Of a DNA stretch of 64,000 nt, positions 49,816-59,104 are shown piece by piece. This stretch comes from Plut-88900 sp963668115. GTDB taxonomy: Bacteria > Chloroflexota > Dehalococcoidia > Plut-88900. The notes beneath the pieces are model-generated. The model searched no databases, was not told where the DNA came from, and saw only the letters and a program-made list of their open reading frames with translations. The position numbers and the translations under genes were made by a program. Every line of letters begins with the position of its first letter. Position 1 is the first letter of the stretch. The stretch covers positions 682,001-746,000 of the forward strand of contig OY764147.1 in the NCBI GenBank assembly GCA_963668115.1. The letters are read 5' to 3'.

Positions 49816-50835
49816 TTGACCACTGACAGCAGCTACCGCGCCGCGGGCGTAGACCTAAAGACGGCGGCACGGGCCACGGAGAGGATCTCCGAGCTCGCGC
49901 GTTCAACGTTCAACTCCCGGGTGCTGGGAGACATAGGGTTCTTTGGGGGGTTGTACCACCTGGAGAAGTACCGGGACCCGGTGCTGGTGTCGAGCGCGGA
50001 CGGGGTCGGGACAAAGGTGAGGATAGCGGCGATGCTTGGTCGTTACGATACGGTCGGGGAAGACCTGGTCAATCATTGCATCAACGATATATTGGTCGGG
50101 GGTGCGAAGCCACTTTTTTTCCTGGACTACATAGCGATGGGAAAGCTGGATGAAGATGCGGCGGCGGCGCTGGTGTCGGGGCTGGCGAGGGCGTGTCGGG
50201 AGTCGGGGGTGGCGCTGATTGGGGGTGAGACGGCGGAGATGCCGGGTGTTTACGAGGGCAAGGAGTTCGACCTGGCAGGATTCATCGTAGGGGTTGTGGA
50301 GAGGGATGAGATTATTGACGGGTCGACGATAGAGGAGGGGGATGTGATTGTGGGGATTCCGTCGTCGGGGCTGCATACCAATGGTTATTCCCTAGTGAGG
50401 AAGGTATTCGGGCTGGATGACGATCCATCGGAGCTGGAAAAGTTCTACCCGGCGTTGGAACGCACTCTTGGCGAGGAACTCCTTGAGCCTCATAGGTGCT
50501 ATCTAGGGTTGGTGAGGGATCAACTGGAGAGGATCAAGGGGATGGCGCACATCACGGGGGGAGGTTTCAGGGAGAATGTACCGAGGGTGTTGCCGAAGGG
50601 ATTGGGGGCTCGCATTGATGCATCGGCATGGCCGCCGCCGCCGATTTTCAGACTCATCCAAGAGGCGGGCGGAGTTTCCCCGGACGAGATGTTTGACGTG
50701 TTCAACATGGGGATCGGGATGGTGACTATAACATCTGGGGAGGATGCGAAGGAATTATTGAAGAGAATCGATGGGTCGGTGGTGATTGGGGAAGTTGTGG
50801 AGAGTGACGGGCCCGAGAGGGTTACGATCAGTTGA
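49816..50835 (+). CDS. purM: Phosphoribosylformylglycinamidine cyclo-ligase
   Basis: Fifth step of purine synthesis (AIR synthase). 339 aa from TTG 49816, which has GGAGA 9 nt upstream and begins TTDSSYRAAGVDLKTA, the family start. SSADGVGTKVRIA, NDILVGGAKPLFFLDYIA, GGETAEMPG, SSGLHTNGYSLVRK and HITGGGFRENVPRVLP are diagnostic. A longer frame starting at 49702 lies over the purF end and is not conserved. Confidence 0.95.
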   Translation: MTTDSSYRAAGVDLKTAARATERISELARSTFNSRVLGDIGFFGGLYHLEKYRDPVLVSSADGVGTKVRIAAMLGRYDTVGEDLVNHCINDILVGGAKPLFFLDYIAMGKLDEDAAAALVSGLARACRESGVALIGGETAEMPGVYEGKEFDLAGFIVGVVERDEIIDGSTIEEGDVIVGIPSSGLHTNGYSLVRKVFGLDDDPSELEKFYPALERTLGEELLEPHRCYLGLVRDQLERIKGMAHITGGGFRENVPRVLPKGLGARIDASAWPPPPIFRLIQEAGGVSPDEMFDVFNMGIGMVTITSGEDAKELLKRIDGSVVIGEVVESDGPERVTIS

Positions 50836-50837
50836 GC

Positions 50838-52358
50838 ATGAGAGCGGTAATCAGCGTATCGGACAAGTCGGGGCTGGGGGAGTTTACGCGGGCGCTGGCG
50901 GGGCTGGGGGTAGAGATTTTCTCGACGGGGGGCACGCAGAGGGCAATAGCGGAGGCCGGGGTGCCGGTAAAGGGCATATCGGAGCTGACGGGGTTTCCCG
51001 AGATACTGGACGGTCGGGTGAAGACGCTTCATCCGGCGGTACATGGGGGAATACTGGCTCGTCGGGACGTGCCGGACCACCTGGGACAGCTGGAGTCGCA
51101 CGGGATCCGGTTGATAGATATGGTGGTGGTGAACCTTTACCCGTTTGTGCAGACGGTGAGCAGGGAGGGAGTGGACCTTACGGAGGCGTTGGAGAACATC
51201 GATATCGGGGGGCCGACGCTGGTACGGGCTTCGGCGAAGAATTTTCTGCACGTGCTGGTGGTGGTCGATCCCAAAGACTATGAGGAAACGGCCAGGAGGC
51301 TGGGGGATGGGACGCTGGACGAGGAATTCAGGAAGGGGCTGGCTCGGAAGGCTTTCAGGCACGTGGCCTTGTACGATACAGCGATAGCCGACTACCTTTC
51401 GGAAGGATCGGGGGATTTTCCTGAAGAGTTGACAGTCGGGATGGTGAAGGCGCAGGAGCTGCGGTACGGGGAGAATCCTCACCAAGACGGAGCATTCTAT
51501 GCGGGGACGCTGTCACGTAGTGTGGGGATAGCCGGGGCGAAACAGCTTTGGGGTAAGGAGTTGTCGTTTAACAACATCGCAGATGCGGATGCGGCGTGGG
51601 GTGCGGCATCGGACTTCGAGGGGCCGGCGGTGTCGGTGATCAAGCACATGAACCCGTGCGGGTTGGCAAGTCACGAGGATTTGACTGAAGCGTACCGACG
51701 GGCGCTGGCTGGGGACCCGGTATCGGCGTTCGGGGGTATTGTGGCTTGCAACCGGAAAATCGACCAAGCAACCGCGGAGGAGATATCGAAGGTGTTTTAC
51801 GAGATTGTGATTGCGCCCGGGTTCGATCAGGAGGCGCTGGACATCTTGAAGAAAAGAAAGAATCTACGGATATTGGAGATGGCGTCGGGAGGAGGGGGCA
51901 CGGGGCTGGAGGTGAAGACGGTGGAAGGTGGGTTCCTGGTGCAGACCCGGGACACGGGGGGAGATGATCCTTCCGGCTGGAAATGCGTGACCAAGCGGCG
52001 GCCGACGAAGGAGGAGCTGAAGGACTTGGAGTTCGCGTGGACGGCTGCCAAGCACGTGAAATCCAATGCGATAGTTCTGGCCAAGGATAGGGCGCTGGTG
52101 GGGATGGGCGCGGGTCAGCCGAACCGGGTGAACAGTGTTCATCTGGCACTACGGGCCGCAGGAGAACGGGCCAAGGGGTCGGCGCTGGCGTCGGATGCGT
52201 TTTTCCCGTTTGCGGACAACGTGGAATTGGCGGCGGGGGGTGGGGTGGGGGCCGTGGTGCAGCCTGGGGGGTCGGTGCGGGACGAGGAAGTGGTAGAGAC
52301 GGCGGATGCCCTGGGGATGGCAATGGTGTTCACGGGGGTGCGGCATTTCAAGCACTAG
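50838..52358 (+). CDS. purH: Bifunctional AICAR transformylase/IMP cyclohydrolase
   Basis: Last two steps to IMP. 506 aa from ATG 50838; TTG 50832, overlapping the purM stop, is an alternative. Cyclohydrolase domain: SVSDKSGL, STGGT, GRVKTLHPAVHGGILARR, VVVNLYPF. Transformylase domain: LRYGENPHQ, VIKHMNPCGLA, FGGIVACN and the catalytic KSNAIVLAKD. An insertion of about 20 residues near 350 (ASGGGGTGLEVKTVEGG) is within normal variation. Confidence 0.95.
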   Translation: MRAVISVSDKSGLGEFTRALAGLGVEIFSTGGTQRAIAEAGVPVKGISELTGFPEILDGRVKTLHPAVHGGILARRDVPDHLGQLESHGIRLIDMVVVNLYPFVQTVSREGVDLTEALENIDIGGPTLVRASAKNFLHVLVVVDPKDYEETARRLGDGTLDEEFRKGLARKAFRHVALYDTAIADYLSEGSGDFPEELTVGMVKAQELRYGENPHQDGAFYAGTLSRSVGIAGAKQLWGKELSFNNIADADAAWGAASDFEGPAVSVIKHMNPCGLASHEDLTEAYRRALAGDPVSAFGGIVACNRKIDQATAEEISKVFYEIVIAPGFDQEALDILKKRKNLRILEMASGGGGTGLEVKTVEGGFLVQTRDTGGDDPSGWKCVTKRRPTKEELKDLEFAWTAAKHVKSNAIVLAKDRALVGMGAGQPNRVNSVHLALRAAGERAKGSALASDAFFPFADNVELAAGGGVGAVVQPGGSVRDEEVVETADALGMAMVFTGVRHFKH

Positions 52359-52403
52359 GGCTCAAAATCACCGGGTCATCCGGTCTAAGAGAAAGAAAAG
52401 CGA

Positions 52404-53147
52404 TTGAGAAGCGTTGACATAATCATACCTGTTTACAATGAGGAGGTGGCCCTCCCCGAATGTGTAGCTACGCTGTCCGAGTTTGCCAGGAAAGAAATGC
52501 CCTATTCCGATTGGCGGATAGTGGTGGCTGATAACGGGTCCGTGGACTCGACGCGGGAGGTGGCGGAACAACTGGTTAGCGAGAACGAGAGGGTCGCATT
52601 GGTCCACCTGACGAAGAAGGGTCGGGGACGGGCATTGTTCAAGGCGTGGGGGGATAGCGAGGCGGACGTGATCTGCTATATGGATGTTGATCTGTCGACT
52701 CGGCTGGATGCGCTGCCTGCATTGGTGGGATCAATAGAAGATGGATATGACGTGGCGATCGGGTCCAGGTTGGCTAAGGCCTCTAGGGTAGAGAAAAGGA
52801 GCGTGAAGCGGGAGTTCATTTCGCGGTCATACAACACGCTGATCAAGCTGATGTTTCGGACGAAATTTTCGGATGCCCAGTGCGGATTCAAGGCGATAAG
52901 CCGCAAGGTTTCCCGGGAGTTGGTGCCGCTGATACGGGACAAGGGGTGGTTCTTCGACACGGAACTGTTGATACTGGCTGAGAAGAACGGCTACCGGATC
53001 AAAGAGATACCGGTGCACTGGGTGGATGATCCCGACACGCGGGTCAAGGTGGTATCGACGGCCTGGAAGGACTTCAAGGGCCTGCTGAGGCTGAGACTCG
53101 GGGGTGTGCCGAAACCACGGTACCGGGTGAACGATGGCGCTTCTTGA
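52404..53147 (+). CDS. Glycosyltransferase family 2 (polyprenyl-phosphate sugar transferase-like)
   Basis: 247 aa GT-A fold without membrane helices. VDIIIPVYNEE opens the domain; VVADNGSVDST, YMDVDLST (DxD) and DAQCGFKAISRKV fit the dolichol/polyprenyl-phosphate mannose or glucose synthase group. GWFFDTELLILAEKNG and EIPVHWVDDPDTRV continue the family pattern. TTG start with AAGAAAAG upstream. Confidence 0.85.
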   Translation: MRSVDIIIPVYNEEVALPECVATLSEFARKEMPYSDWRIVVADNGSVDSTREVAEQLVSENERVALVHLTKKGRGRALFKAWGDSEADVICYMDVDLSTRLDALPALVGSIEDGYDVAIGSRLAKASRVEKRSVKREFISRSYNTLIKLMFRTKFSDAQCGFKAISRKVSRELVPLIRDKGWFFDTELLILAEKNGYRIKEIPVHWVDDPDTRVKVVSTAWKDFKGLLRLRLGGVPKPRYRVNDGAS

Positions 53148-53212
53148 ATCGGTTAGTTGGCGGGATTAACATTTTCTAACGATAAAGCAATGGGCCGGTA
53201 AAGGAGGAGGAT

Positions 53213-53746
53213 ATGGCTAACGCAGTGCTGGTAGTCGATATGGTCCGCGGTTTCTGTGAAGAGGGCGGGAACCTATACACAGGGGAGTCGGCGCGGGAGA
53301 TTATCCCGGTTGTGCAAGAACTCATCGAGCGAGAAAGCGAGAAGGGGAGCAAGATTATCTTCCTCTGTGACAATCACGCGCCCGACGACCTGGAATTCGA
53401 GATGTTCCCCGAGCACTGTGTCCGGGGCACGGCTGAGACGGAGATAATCCCCGAATTGGCAGGCCTCAAAGGGGACGTGATTCCGAAGCAGAGGTATAGC
53501 GGATTCTTCAACACGGACCTGGACTCACGGCTCCGGGAGCTTGACCCGGAAAAGGTTATCGTTTGTGGAGTCTGCACCAATGTTTGCGTGATGCACACGG
53601 TAGCGGATGCCCGCAACCGGGACTACCGGGTGGAGGTGCCGGCGGATGCGGTGGCGACCTATTCCGAAGAGGCGCACCGGTTTGCCCTGGACCACATAGA
53701 GAAGGTGCTGGGCGCGAAGGTGGTGCAGCCTCAGGTCGTAGGCTGA
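53213..53746 (+). CDS. Nicotinamidase-like cysteine hydrolase
   Basis: 177 aa isochorismatase/nicotinamidase fold. Catalytic triad positions are visible: Asp in VVDMVRGF (D9), Lys in PKQRYSGF, Cys in CGVCTNVCVMHT. Strong ribosome-binding site (GGAGGAGG just before ATG). Followed 18 nt later by a nicotinate phosphoribosyltransferase, so it most likely deamidates nicotinamide to nicotinate in NAD salvage. Confidence 0.88.
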   Translation: MANAVLVVDMVRGFCEEGGNLYTGESAREIIPVVQELIERESEKGSKIIFLCDNHAPDDLEFEMFPEHCVRGTAETEIIPELAGLKGDVIPKQRYSGFFNTDLDSRLRELDPEKVIVCGVCTNVCVMHTVADARNRDYRVEVPADAVATYSEEAHRFALDHIEKVLGAKVVQPQVVG

Positions 53747-53764
53747 GCCGATCCAAGCAAAGCA

Positions 53765-54805
53765 ATGGCAATTATTCAGGACGACCTCCCGCTTTCCTCC
53801 GACATCACCATCCGTTCAAAGTTCCCGTTGCCCGACTGGGTGATTTCCGGGGAGACGACGGATATTTACTTCCGTCGGGCGCAGGAGGTGCTGGAGGCCG
53901 AGGGCCTGAACCCAATAGTTACCGTGGAGTTCTTTACATCCAAGCCGGGGGTGCTCTGTGGGATTGACGAGACCCTGCAGCTCATCGAAGAGGTTGTGCC
54001 GGCGGGAGAGGGGGAGGTGGAGGCGCTAGAAGAGGGTGTGGAGATAGAGCGGAAAGAGGTGGTGCTGAGGGTGCGGGCGCCGTACCGGCCATTCGGGCTG
54101 TATGAAACGCCGCTGCTGGGGATTTTATCGCATTGCACGGGATGGGCGACGGCAGCACGGGAGTGCGTCAGGGCCGCTGAGGGTAAGCCTGTGGTGAGCT
54201 TCGGGGCGAGGCACGTGCACCCGCTGGTGTCGGGGAGGATGGAGTATGCGGCGGTGGTGGCGGGGTGCGTGGGGTGTGCGTCGATAGACGGGGCGGCGCT
54301 GGCGGGGATCGAACCGACGGGAACGATGCCTCATGCGCTGATCCTGGTAGTCGGGGACACGCTGGAGGCGGCGGAGGCGTTTGACCGGAGCCAGGGCCCC
54401 GATGTGCCGCGGATAGTGCTGGTGGATACGTTCAAGGACGAGGCCGAGGAGAGCCTACGGGTGGCCCGGGCGATGAAGGAGAGGCTTACGGGGGTGAGGG
54501 TCGATACGCCTTGGGAGAGGGGTCGGGTGACGGCAGAGCTGGTGAAGGAGATACGGGCGAGGCTGGATTTGGAAGGGTTTGAGTCGGTGAGGCTGATAGT
54601 CAGCGGGGGGCTGGACCCCGAGCGGATCCGCTATTTCATAGAGAACGATGCTCCGGTGGACAGCTTCGGGGTGGGGGGATACATCAGCAACGCGGGGCCG
54701 ATCAACTTCACGGCGGATATCCACGAGGTGGACGGGAAGGCGATAGCGAAGAGGGGTCGGATCCCGGGGCTGACGGAGAATGCTCGGTTGAAGAGGGTGA
54801 TGTAG
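53765..54805 (+). CDS. Nicotinate phosphoribosyltransferase
   Basis: 346 aa. The type II phosphoribosyltransferase fold is indicated by TTDIYFRRA near the start, PFGLYETPLLGILSHCTGWATAA, SFGARHVHP and SGGLDPERIRYF plus the phosphate loop SFGVGGYIS. It converts nicotinate and PRPP to nicotinate mononucleotide. With the upstream amidase it makes a two-step salvage pathway. Confidence 0.9.
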   Translation: MAIIQDDLPLSSDITIRSKFPLPDWVISGETTDIYFRRAQEVLEAEGLNPIVTVEFFTSKPGVLCGIDETLQLIEEVVPAGEGEVEALEEGVEIERKEVVLRVRAPYRPFGLYETPLLGILSHCTGWATAARECVRAAEGKPVVSFGARHVHPLVSGRMEYAAVVAGCVGCASIDGAALAGIEPTGTMPHALILVVGDTLEAAEAFDRSQGPDVPRIVLVDTFKDEAEESLRVARAMKERLTGVRVDTPWERGRVTAELVKEIRARLDLEGFESVRLIVSGGLDPERIRYFIENDAPVDSFGVGGYISNAGPINFTADIHEVDGKAIAKRGRIPGLTENARLKRVM

Positions 54806-54834
54806 GGGGATTGAGTCCTGTTCTTGTGGCCGCT

Positions 54835-55236
54835 CTATACGAATGGATTAAGTGGCTCCACCTCCAGTAGGTTAAAGTCTCTAACGTTTCTAGTTACGAC
54901 GGTTAGCCTGTGTACAATGGCCGTGGCGGCTATCATGGCGTCTTCGCTGAGAGCTCTTGATTTCCCGTACATGAGTCGGGCCCATTCACGGAAAGCGAGA
55001 GAGTCCATAGGCAGTACATCATAGTATTCCAAGACTAGATTAAGCCACTCTTCTATCTCAGTTGCCTTAGTTTCATTATTCCGACGTGTATTTTCTATCC
55101 CGGCTTGTATCTCTCCTATAGAGACGGCTGAAATGAATAGCTGATGGTCAGGGACATTGTTAAGCCAATCAACAACTGATCTGTTCGGCCTAGGAAGCCT
55201 CAGTTCAGAAATGACATTGGTATCTAGTAGGTACAT
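54835..55236 (-). CDS. PIN-domain toxin (VapC/FitB-like)
   Basis: 133 aa. MYLLDTNVISELR supplies the first Asp; SIGEIQAGI, ALSEDAMIAATA and VTRNVRDFNLL supply the remaining acidic positions and match the FitB/VapC group. I use ATG 55236; TTG 55248, overlapping the antitoxin stop, is possible. Ribonuclease toxin controlled by the adjacent Phd/YefM-like protein. Confidence 0.85.
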   Translation of the reverse strand: MYLLDTNVISELRLPRPNRSVVDWLNNVPDHQLFISAVSIGEIQAGIENTRRNNETKATEIEEWLNLVLEYYDVLPMDSLAFREWARLMYGKSRALSEDAMIAATAIVHRLTVVTRNVRDFNLLEVEPLNPFV

Positions 55237-55240
55237 CGGA

Positions 55241-55501
55241 TTATTCAAAAGTTGGAGGTGTCCTGTGCCGACGATTGACTCGTTCAGGCACTAGGTTTTC
55301 GGTACGGGCTCCTGGGTACATAAGTAGTTCCTTTAGGCTCGGCTTAGCCCTTCCCTGTAATTTCTTCCAATCGTCAATACGAACTAAAACCGCGGTTTCG
55401 ACGCCGTGCTTGGTGACTATCTGTGGGCCTTCATCTAGGGTCGCCCTTAGGAGTTCACTAAACTTCGCCTTGGCGTCTTGGACTGGCCATGCGCTAACCA
55501 T
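55241..55501 (-). CDS. Phd/YefM-family antitoxin
   Basis: 86 aa. SAWPVQDAKAKFSELLRATLDEGPQIVTKHGVETAVLVRIDDWKKL is the Phd DNA-binding fold; the tail ending LVPERVNRRHRTPPTFE would bind the toxin. GGAGG four bases before ATG 55501. Autoregulation is likely through the 24-bp palindrome just upstream. Confidence 0.88.
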   Translation of the reverse strand: MVSAWPVQDAKAKFSELLRATLDEGPQIVTKHGVETAVLVRIDDWKKLQGRAKPSLKELLMYPGARTENLVPERVNRRHRTPPTFE

Positions 55502-55522
55502 AAATCCTCCGGAAATGTAAAT

Positions 55523-55564
55523 CAGACTAGTCTTAAGTCTAGTCTGTTACAGCGTCTCTGTCAA
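55523..55564 (-). promoter_or_regulatory. Promoter and operator palindrome of the Phd/VapC pair
   Basis: A perfect inverted repeat CAGACTAG-TCTTAAGT-CTAGTCTG (55523-55546) overlaps the -10. On the minus strand TTGACA (55564-55559), 17 bp, TAGACT (55541-55536). Binding by the antitoxin would block transcription. Confidence 0.75.
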
Positions 55565-55570
55565 GGGTGT

Positions 55571-57076
55571 TTATGTCTCAGACGCCTTTGGATTTGATCT
55601 CTCGAATGTAAGGCGGAGGGTGCGTTGGGTGGTGGGGTTTAGTTTGGTGTGGTCTGAGGGGCGGTGTCCAACGACCCAGATGATTTGGTCGCCAGAGAGG
55701 ACTATGGGGATGGAGTCGCGGAGGTGGCGGGGGACTTTGGTGTCGGTGAGGAAGTCCTGGAGCTTTTTTGAGCCGGACATGCCGAGGGGCGTGAAGCGGT
55801 CGCCGGGCTGGCGGCGTCGGATAATTAGGGGACCCGGGAGTCGGTCCATGTCAAAGAGGGCTGAGTAGGGGTCCGGGTCGGGTACGGTTGAAGGGGAGTC
55901 TTCGACGACTGCGGTGATTTTCCAGCCGGGAAGCAAGGTCCGACCGGGCACTTTGATGGGATGTCCGACCTCGGGGAGGGGTGGGTGGGGGTGAATGGCT
56001 CGGAGGGAAGTCAAGATGAGGGCGTTGTAGTCGAGGGTGGCGAGAATACCTTTTGGCAGGTCTAATTTCGCGCCTGTGTCTGCGGTGAGAAGGGAGTCGA
56101 TGGCCTCTACATGGACAGCTTCAATGTCAATGGGGCTGCCGGACATCGACTCTAACGCCTTTGACAGGACGCGGCGGCGCAGGGCGAGGTGGATTTCGGA
56201 CAGTTTCCGGCGGGAGATGCAGAGGCCGGATTCGCCGCGTTCCAGCAGATTGGCTGAAATCTCGTCGACTTGGGACTGGATGAACGAGAGGTCAAGGGAG
56301 GCTGATTCGGCGAGGCGGATGAAGGAGTCGGAGATGCGGGGGTTGTATTGGCGAAGCTGGGGTAATAGTTCCAGCCGTACGCGGTTTCTGAGGGTGTCGG
56401 GAAGGAGGTTGGTGTGGTCCAAGCGGGGTTCGAGGTCCAGGGCTTGGCAATAGGCCTCGGTTTGGGCTCGGGTTATGTCTAAGAGAGGACGAAATAGGGT
56501 AAAGGGGTGGCCTGATACCGAAGCAGCCTCGGAAACCGGCTTCATTCCGACGAGGCCGCGTAGACCGGTGCCCCTGATCAGGTGGAGGAGGACAGTCTCG
56601 GCCTGGTCGTCTGCGGTGTGGGCTACGGCGATGCCTAGTGCGTCTTGCTCAGCGGCGACTTGGGCGAGGAAGTTGTAGCGGGCTTCGCGAGCCTTCTCTT
56701 CGAGGGATTGGCTGTGGCCGGCTGGAAGGGACTTTACATATTCTTTGGCAGTGGAGAAGGGAAGGCCAAGGGACTCGGACTGAGCCTTTACGAAATCTGC
56801 GTCAGAATCAGAGGCGGGGCCTCTGAGGGCGTGGTTGAAGTGGGCGACGTGGAGCAACAGGCCCAACTTGGGTGAGAGACGGTGGAGGGCGTAAAGGAGG
56901 GAAAGGGAGTCGGGGCCGCCGGAGACGCCGATAACCAGGGGGTGAGGAGCATGGGCCAAGTTGTGATCAAGGATGAACTTGCGGACGCGGGATTCGAGGG
57001 AGGAGATGGTTCGCCTGTTCGTGGAAATGGCTGCACCTCCTCCGGGCCCCGTTAGCCAAGCCTCGATAGATGGCAC
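55571..57076 (-). CDS. tilS: tRNA(Ile)-lysidine synthetase
   Basis: Modifies C34 of the tRNA-Ile that reads AUA. 501 aa at most. N-terminal PP-loop IGVSGGPDSLSLLYAL, then HVAHFNHALRG, HTADDQAETVLLHLIRG; the C-terminal TilS domain has RRRQPGDRFTPLGMSGSKKLQDFLTDTKVPRHLRD. ATG 57076 overlaps the upstream gene by 25 nt. A GGAGGAGG at the right spacing for an ATT codon at 57028 suggests that ATT, closer to the conserved region, could be the true start. Confidence 0.9.
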   Translation of the reverse strand: MPSIEAWLTGPGGGAAISTNRRTISSLESRVRKFILDHNLAHAPHPLVIGVSGGPDSLSLLYALHRLSPKLGLLLHVAHFNHALRGPASDSDADFVKAQSESLGLPFSTAKEYVKSLPAGHSQSLEEKAREARYNFLAQVAAEQDALGIAVAHTADDQAETVLLHLIRGTGLRGLVGMKPVSEAASVSGHPFTLFRPLLDITRAQTEAYCQALDLEPRLDHTNLLPDTLRNRVRLELLPQLRQYNPRISDSFIRLAESASLDLSFIQSQVDEISANLLERGESGLCISRRKLSEIHLALRRRVLSKALESMSGSPIDIEAVHVEAIDSLLTADTGAKLDLPKGILATLDYNALILTSLRAIHPHPPLPEVGHPIKVPGRTLLPGWKITAVVEDSPSTVPDPDPYSALFDMDRLPGPLIIRRRQPGDRFTPLGMSGSKKLQDFLTDTKVPRHLRDSIPIVLSGDQIIWVVGHRPSDHTKLNPTTQRTLRLTFERSNPKASET

Positions 57077-57663
57077 CTATCGTTCAAAGACCTGAGTACG
57101 GGGTCGCCGTTGGCGAATTCGAGTTCGGTAATGGCTGCGAGGTCCTGACGGATGCGTTGAAAGTTGCGCAGGTCCATGCCGAGGGCCGTAAGAAGAATGC
57201 TCTGGATTGCGAAGTTGTGACTGACGGCGGCTACCGTTCCCTCCGGGTGACTGTCTCGGATATAGAGGATGGCATTCCAAGTGCGTTCCCGGAGGCTGAC
57301 GATGGACTCACCGCCGGGCATGGTGAGGGCGCCGACGTTTATGCGCCACTGCTCCAAGATGTAGGGGTAGCGTTCACGGAGGTCGGGGGCCTGGAGGCCG
57401 TCCAGTTCTCCAATGTCCAGCTCCCGGAGGTCATGGACGGTTTCGATGGAGAGGTTGTGGTCCTGAGCGATGGGAGAGGCAGTTTGCAGAGCGCGAGTCT
57501 GAGGGCTGGAATAGACGGCATCAAGGGCTTCCGAAGAGAGGCGGCGGGCAAGGGCTTGGGCCTGGGAGTGGCCCATCTGGTTGAGGGAGGCGTCGCTAGC
57601 GCCCTGGAAGCGGCCTTCCTTATTGGCGTCGGTCTGACCGTGTCTTACGAGGATGATGCGCAT
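57052..57663 (-). CDS. Histidine phosphatase family protein
   Basis: 203 aa. LVRHGQTDANKEGRFQG has the phospho-His RHG motif; SSPQTRALQTA, RELDIGELDGL and SHNFAIQSIL complete the active site. Similar to cobalamin-pathway CobC and to phosphoglycerate-mutase-like phosphatases; substrate cannot be told. Overlaps tilS by 25 nt. Confidence 0.88.
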   Translation of the reverse strand: MRIILVRHGQTDANKEGRFQGASDASLNQMGHSQAQALARRLSSEALDAVYSSPQTRALQTASPIAQDHNLSIETVHDLRELDIGELDGLQAPDLRERYPYILEQWRINVGALTMPGGESIVSLRERTWNAILYIRDSHPEGTVAAVSHNFAIQSILLTALGMDLRNFQRIRQDLAAITELEFANGDPVLRSLNDRCHLSRLG

Positions 57664-57695
57664 TTCGAGATTCGAGGGGGAATGTAGAAGCGCTC

Positions 57696-58952
57696 CTAGC
57701 GCTTATAGACGAGAAGCTTTTCGATCTTAACACCCTTCATTTCGGCGACGGTGATGCGACGGCCCTGAAAGCGGAAAGTTTCGCCTTCGGAGGGGATGTG
57801 AGAGAGCATTTCGAGAGCAAAGCCGGCAAGGGTCTCGTATTCGCCGTCGGGGATGTGGAGGCCGAGGGTCTCGTTGGCTTCGTCGATGGGCATTCCGCCG
57901 TCGACCTGGAAGGCGCCGGATTCAAGTTCTTCGACCTCGTCGCGGGTGGTCTCGTCGTCAGCGACTCGGCCCATGATGGAGGCGACGAGTTGCTGGTTTG
58001 TGACGAGGCCGGAGACGCCGCCGTATTCGTCGACGACGAGGTACATCTGGTGGCCAGAGGAGCGCATTTCGAAGAAGAGGTCGCCGAGGCGCTTGGTCTC
58101 GGGGACGAAGGGTACCTGGCGGACGAGTTCGATCAACTTGTTGTCATATTGGACCTGGTCGTTGTGGAGGGCGCGGATGACATCTCGGGTGTGGAGGAGG
58201 CCGACGACGTTGTCATAGGACTCCTTGTAGACGGGGAAGCGGGAAAGGGGCGAGGTGTCGTACTCATCAAGGAAGGCTTTGAGGTTGATGTCTTCGTCGA
58301 GCCAGACCATTTCCGTGCGGGGGGTCATTACCTCTTTGACAAGACGTTCCCGGAAGGCGAGGACGTTCTGCAGCATCCTGGCCTCTTCCCGGTCAACAGC
58401 GCCCTCTTGATGGCCAACTGATATAACGGAGCGCAAGAGATCGGCATTGACCAGATTGCGGGCCCCCACGCGACCCCCGCTTGCCTTGACAATGAAGCGC
58501 CCGATGAGTTCCAAGAAAACGGAGACGGGCAGGAGCAAGACCTCCACGAGGGCGAAGGGCTTCAGATAGCGGAAAGCAAGCCACTCGGAGTGACGACTTG
58601 CGAAGGTCTTGGGGATGACTTCGCTGAATATGAGCAGAAGAAATGCTATACCGAGGGTGGCTACGACGACACCCAAGTTGTCGCCCAGCCAGGCGACTGC
58701 AATACCTGCACCAATGGCCGCCGCGGCTGTGTTTACGAGATTGTTTCCGAGCAGGACGGTAGAAAGGGTCCGCTCAGGATGGTCCATCCTGTTTAGCATC
58801 CTCTTTGCGCCGGCGCGTCCGATGTTGGCAAGGTGAAGAATTCTCACGCGCTGCAGAGACATGAAGGCGGTCTCCGAGCTGGAGAAGAAGGCGGACAGCA
58901 CCATGAAGAACGCAATTAGCGCGATGCTGATTATCGTGGCCTCGGTGCTCAT
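57696..58952 (-). CDS. CNNM/CorC-family membrane protein (DUF21, CBS pair, CorC_HlyC)
   Basis: 418 aa. The DUF21 membrane domain (about 1-180, FFSSSETAFMSLQRVRI), a CBS pair (VMTPRTEMVWLDEDINLKAFL and GLLHTRDVIRAL), and a C-terminal CorC_HlyC domain (FQVDGGMPIDEANETLGLHI). This family is linked to Mg2+ or Co2+ efflux. ATG 58952 has AGGAGA upstream; 14 extra residues in frame are not conserved. Confidence 0.9.
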   Translation of the reverse strand: MSTEATIISIALIAFFMVLSAFFSSSETAFMSLQRVRILHLANIGRAGAKRMLNRMDHPERTLSTVLLGNNLVNTAAAAIGAGIAVAWLGDNLGVVVATLGIAFLLLIFSEVIPKTFASRHSEWLAFRYLKPFALVEVLLLPVSVFLELIGRFIVKASGGRVGARNLVNADLLRSVISVGHQEGAVDREEARMLQNVLAFRERLVKEVMTPRTEMVWLDEDINLKAFLDEYDTSPLSRFPVYKESYDNVVGLLHTRDVIRALHNDQVQYDNKLIELVRQVPFVPETKRLGDLFFEMRSSGHQMYLVVDEYGGVSGLVTNQQLVASIMGRVADDETTRDEVEELESGAFQVDGGMPIDEANETLGLHIPDGEYETLAGFALEMLSHIPSEGETFRFQGRRITVAEMKGVKIEKLLVYKR

Positions 58953-59065
58953 GGAAGGTCTCCTATAGGGCGCTGCAAAGGGACATGTATACACATTATA
59001 TCCGGGGCCACTAACTCCCCAAGGAGGGAGGGTAGACGGTTACATTCTGCCCCTTCAACAAACAT

Positions 59066-59075
59066 TTGCTAGAAT
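59066..59075 (+). promoter_or_regulatory. Extended -10 promoter of mfd
   Basis: TTGCTAGAAT has a TGn extension before TAGAAT (59070-59075); no good -35. The ATG at 59105 follows after about 22 nt of leader. Confidence 0.5.
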
Positions 59076-59104
59076 CTACACTGCGGCTCTTGGAAAGCAA
59101 CCGA

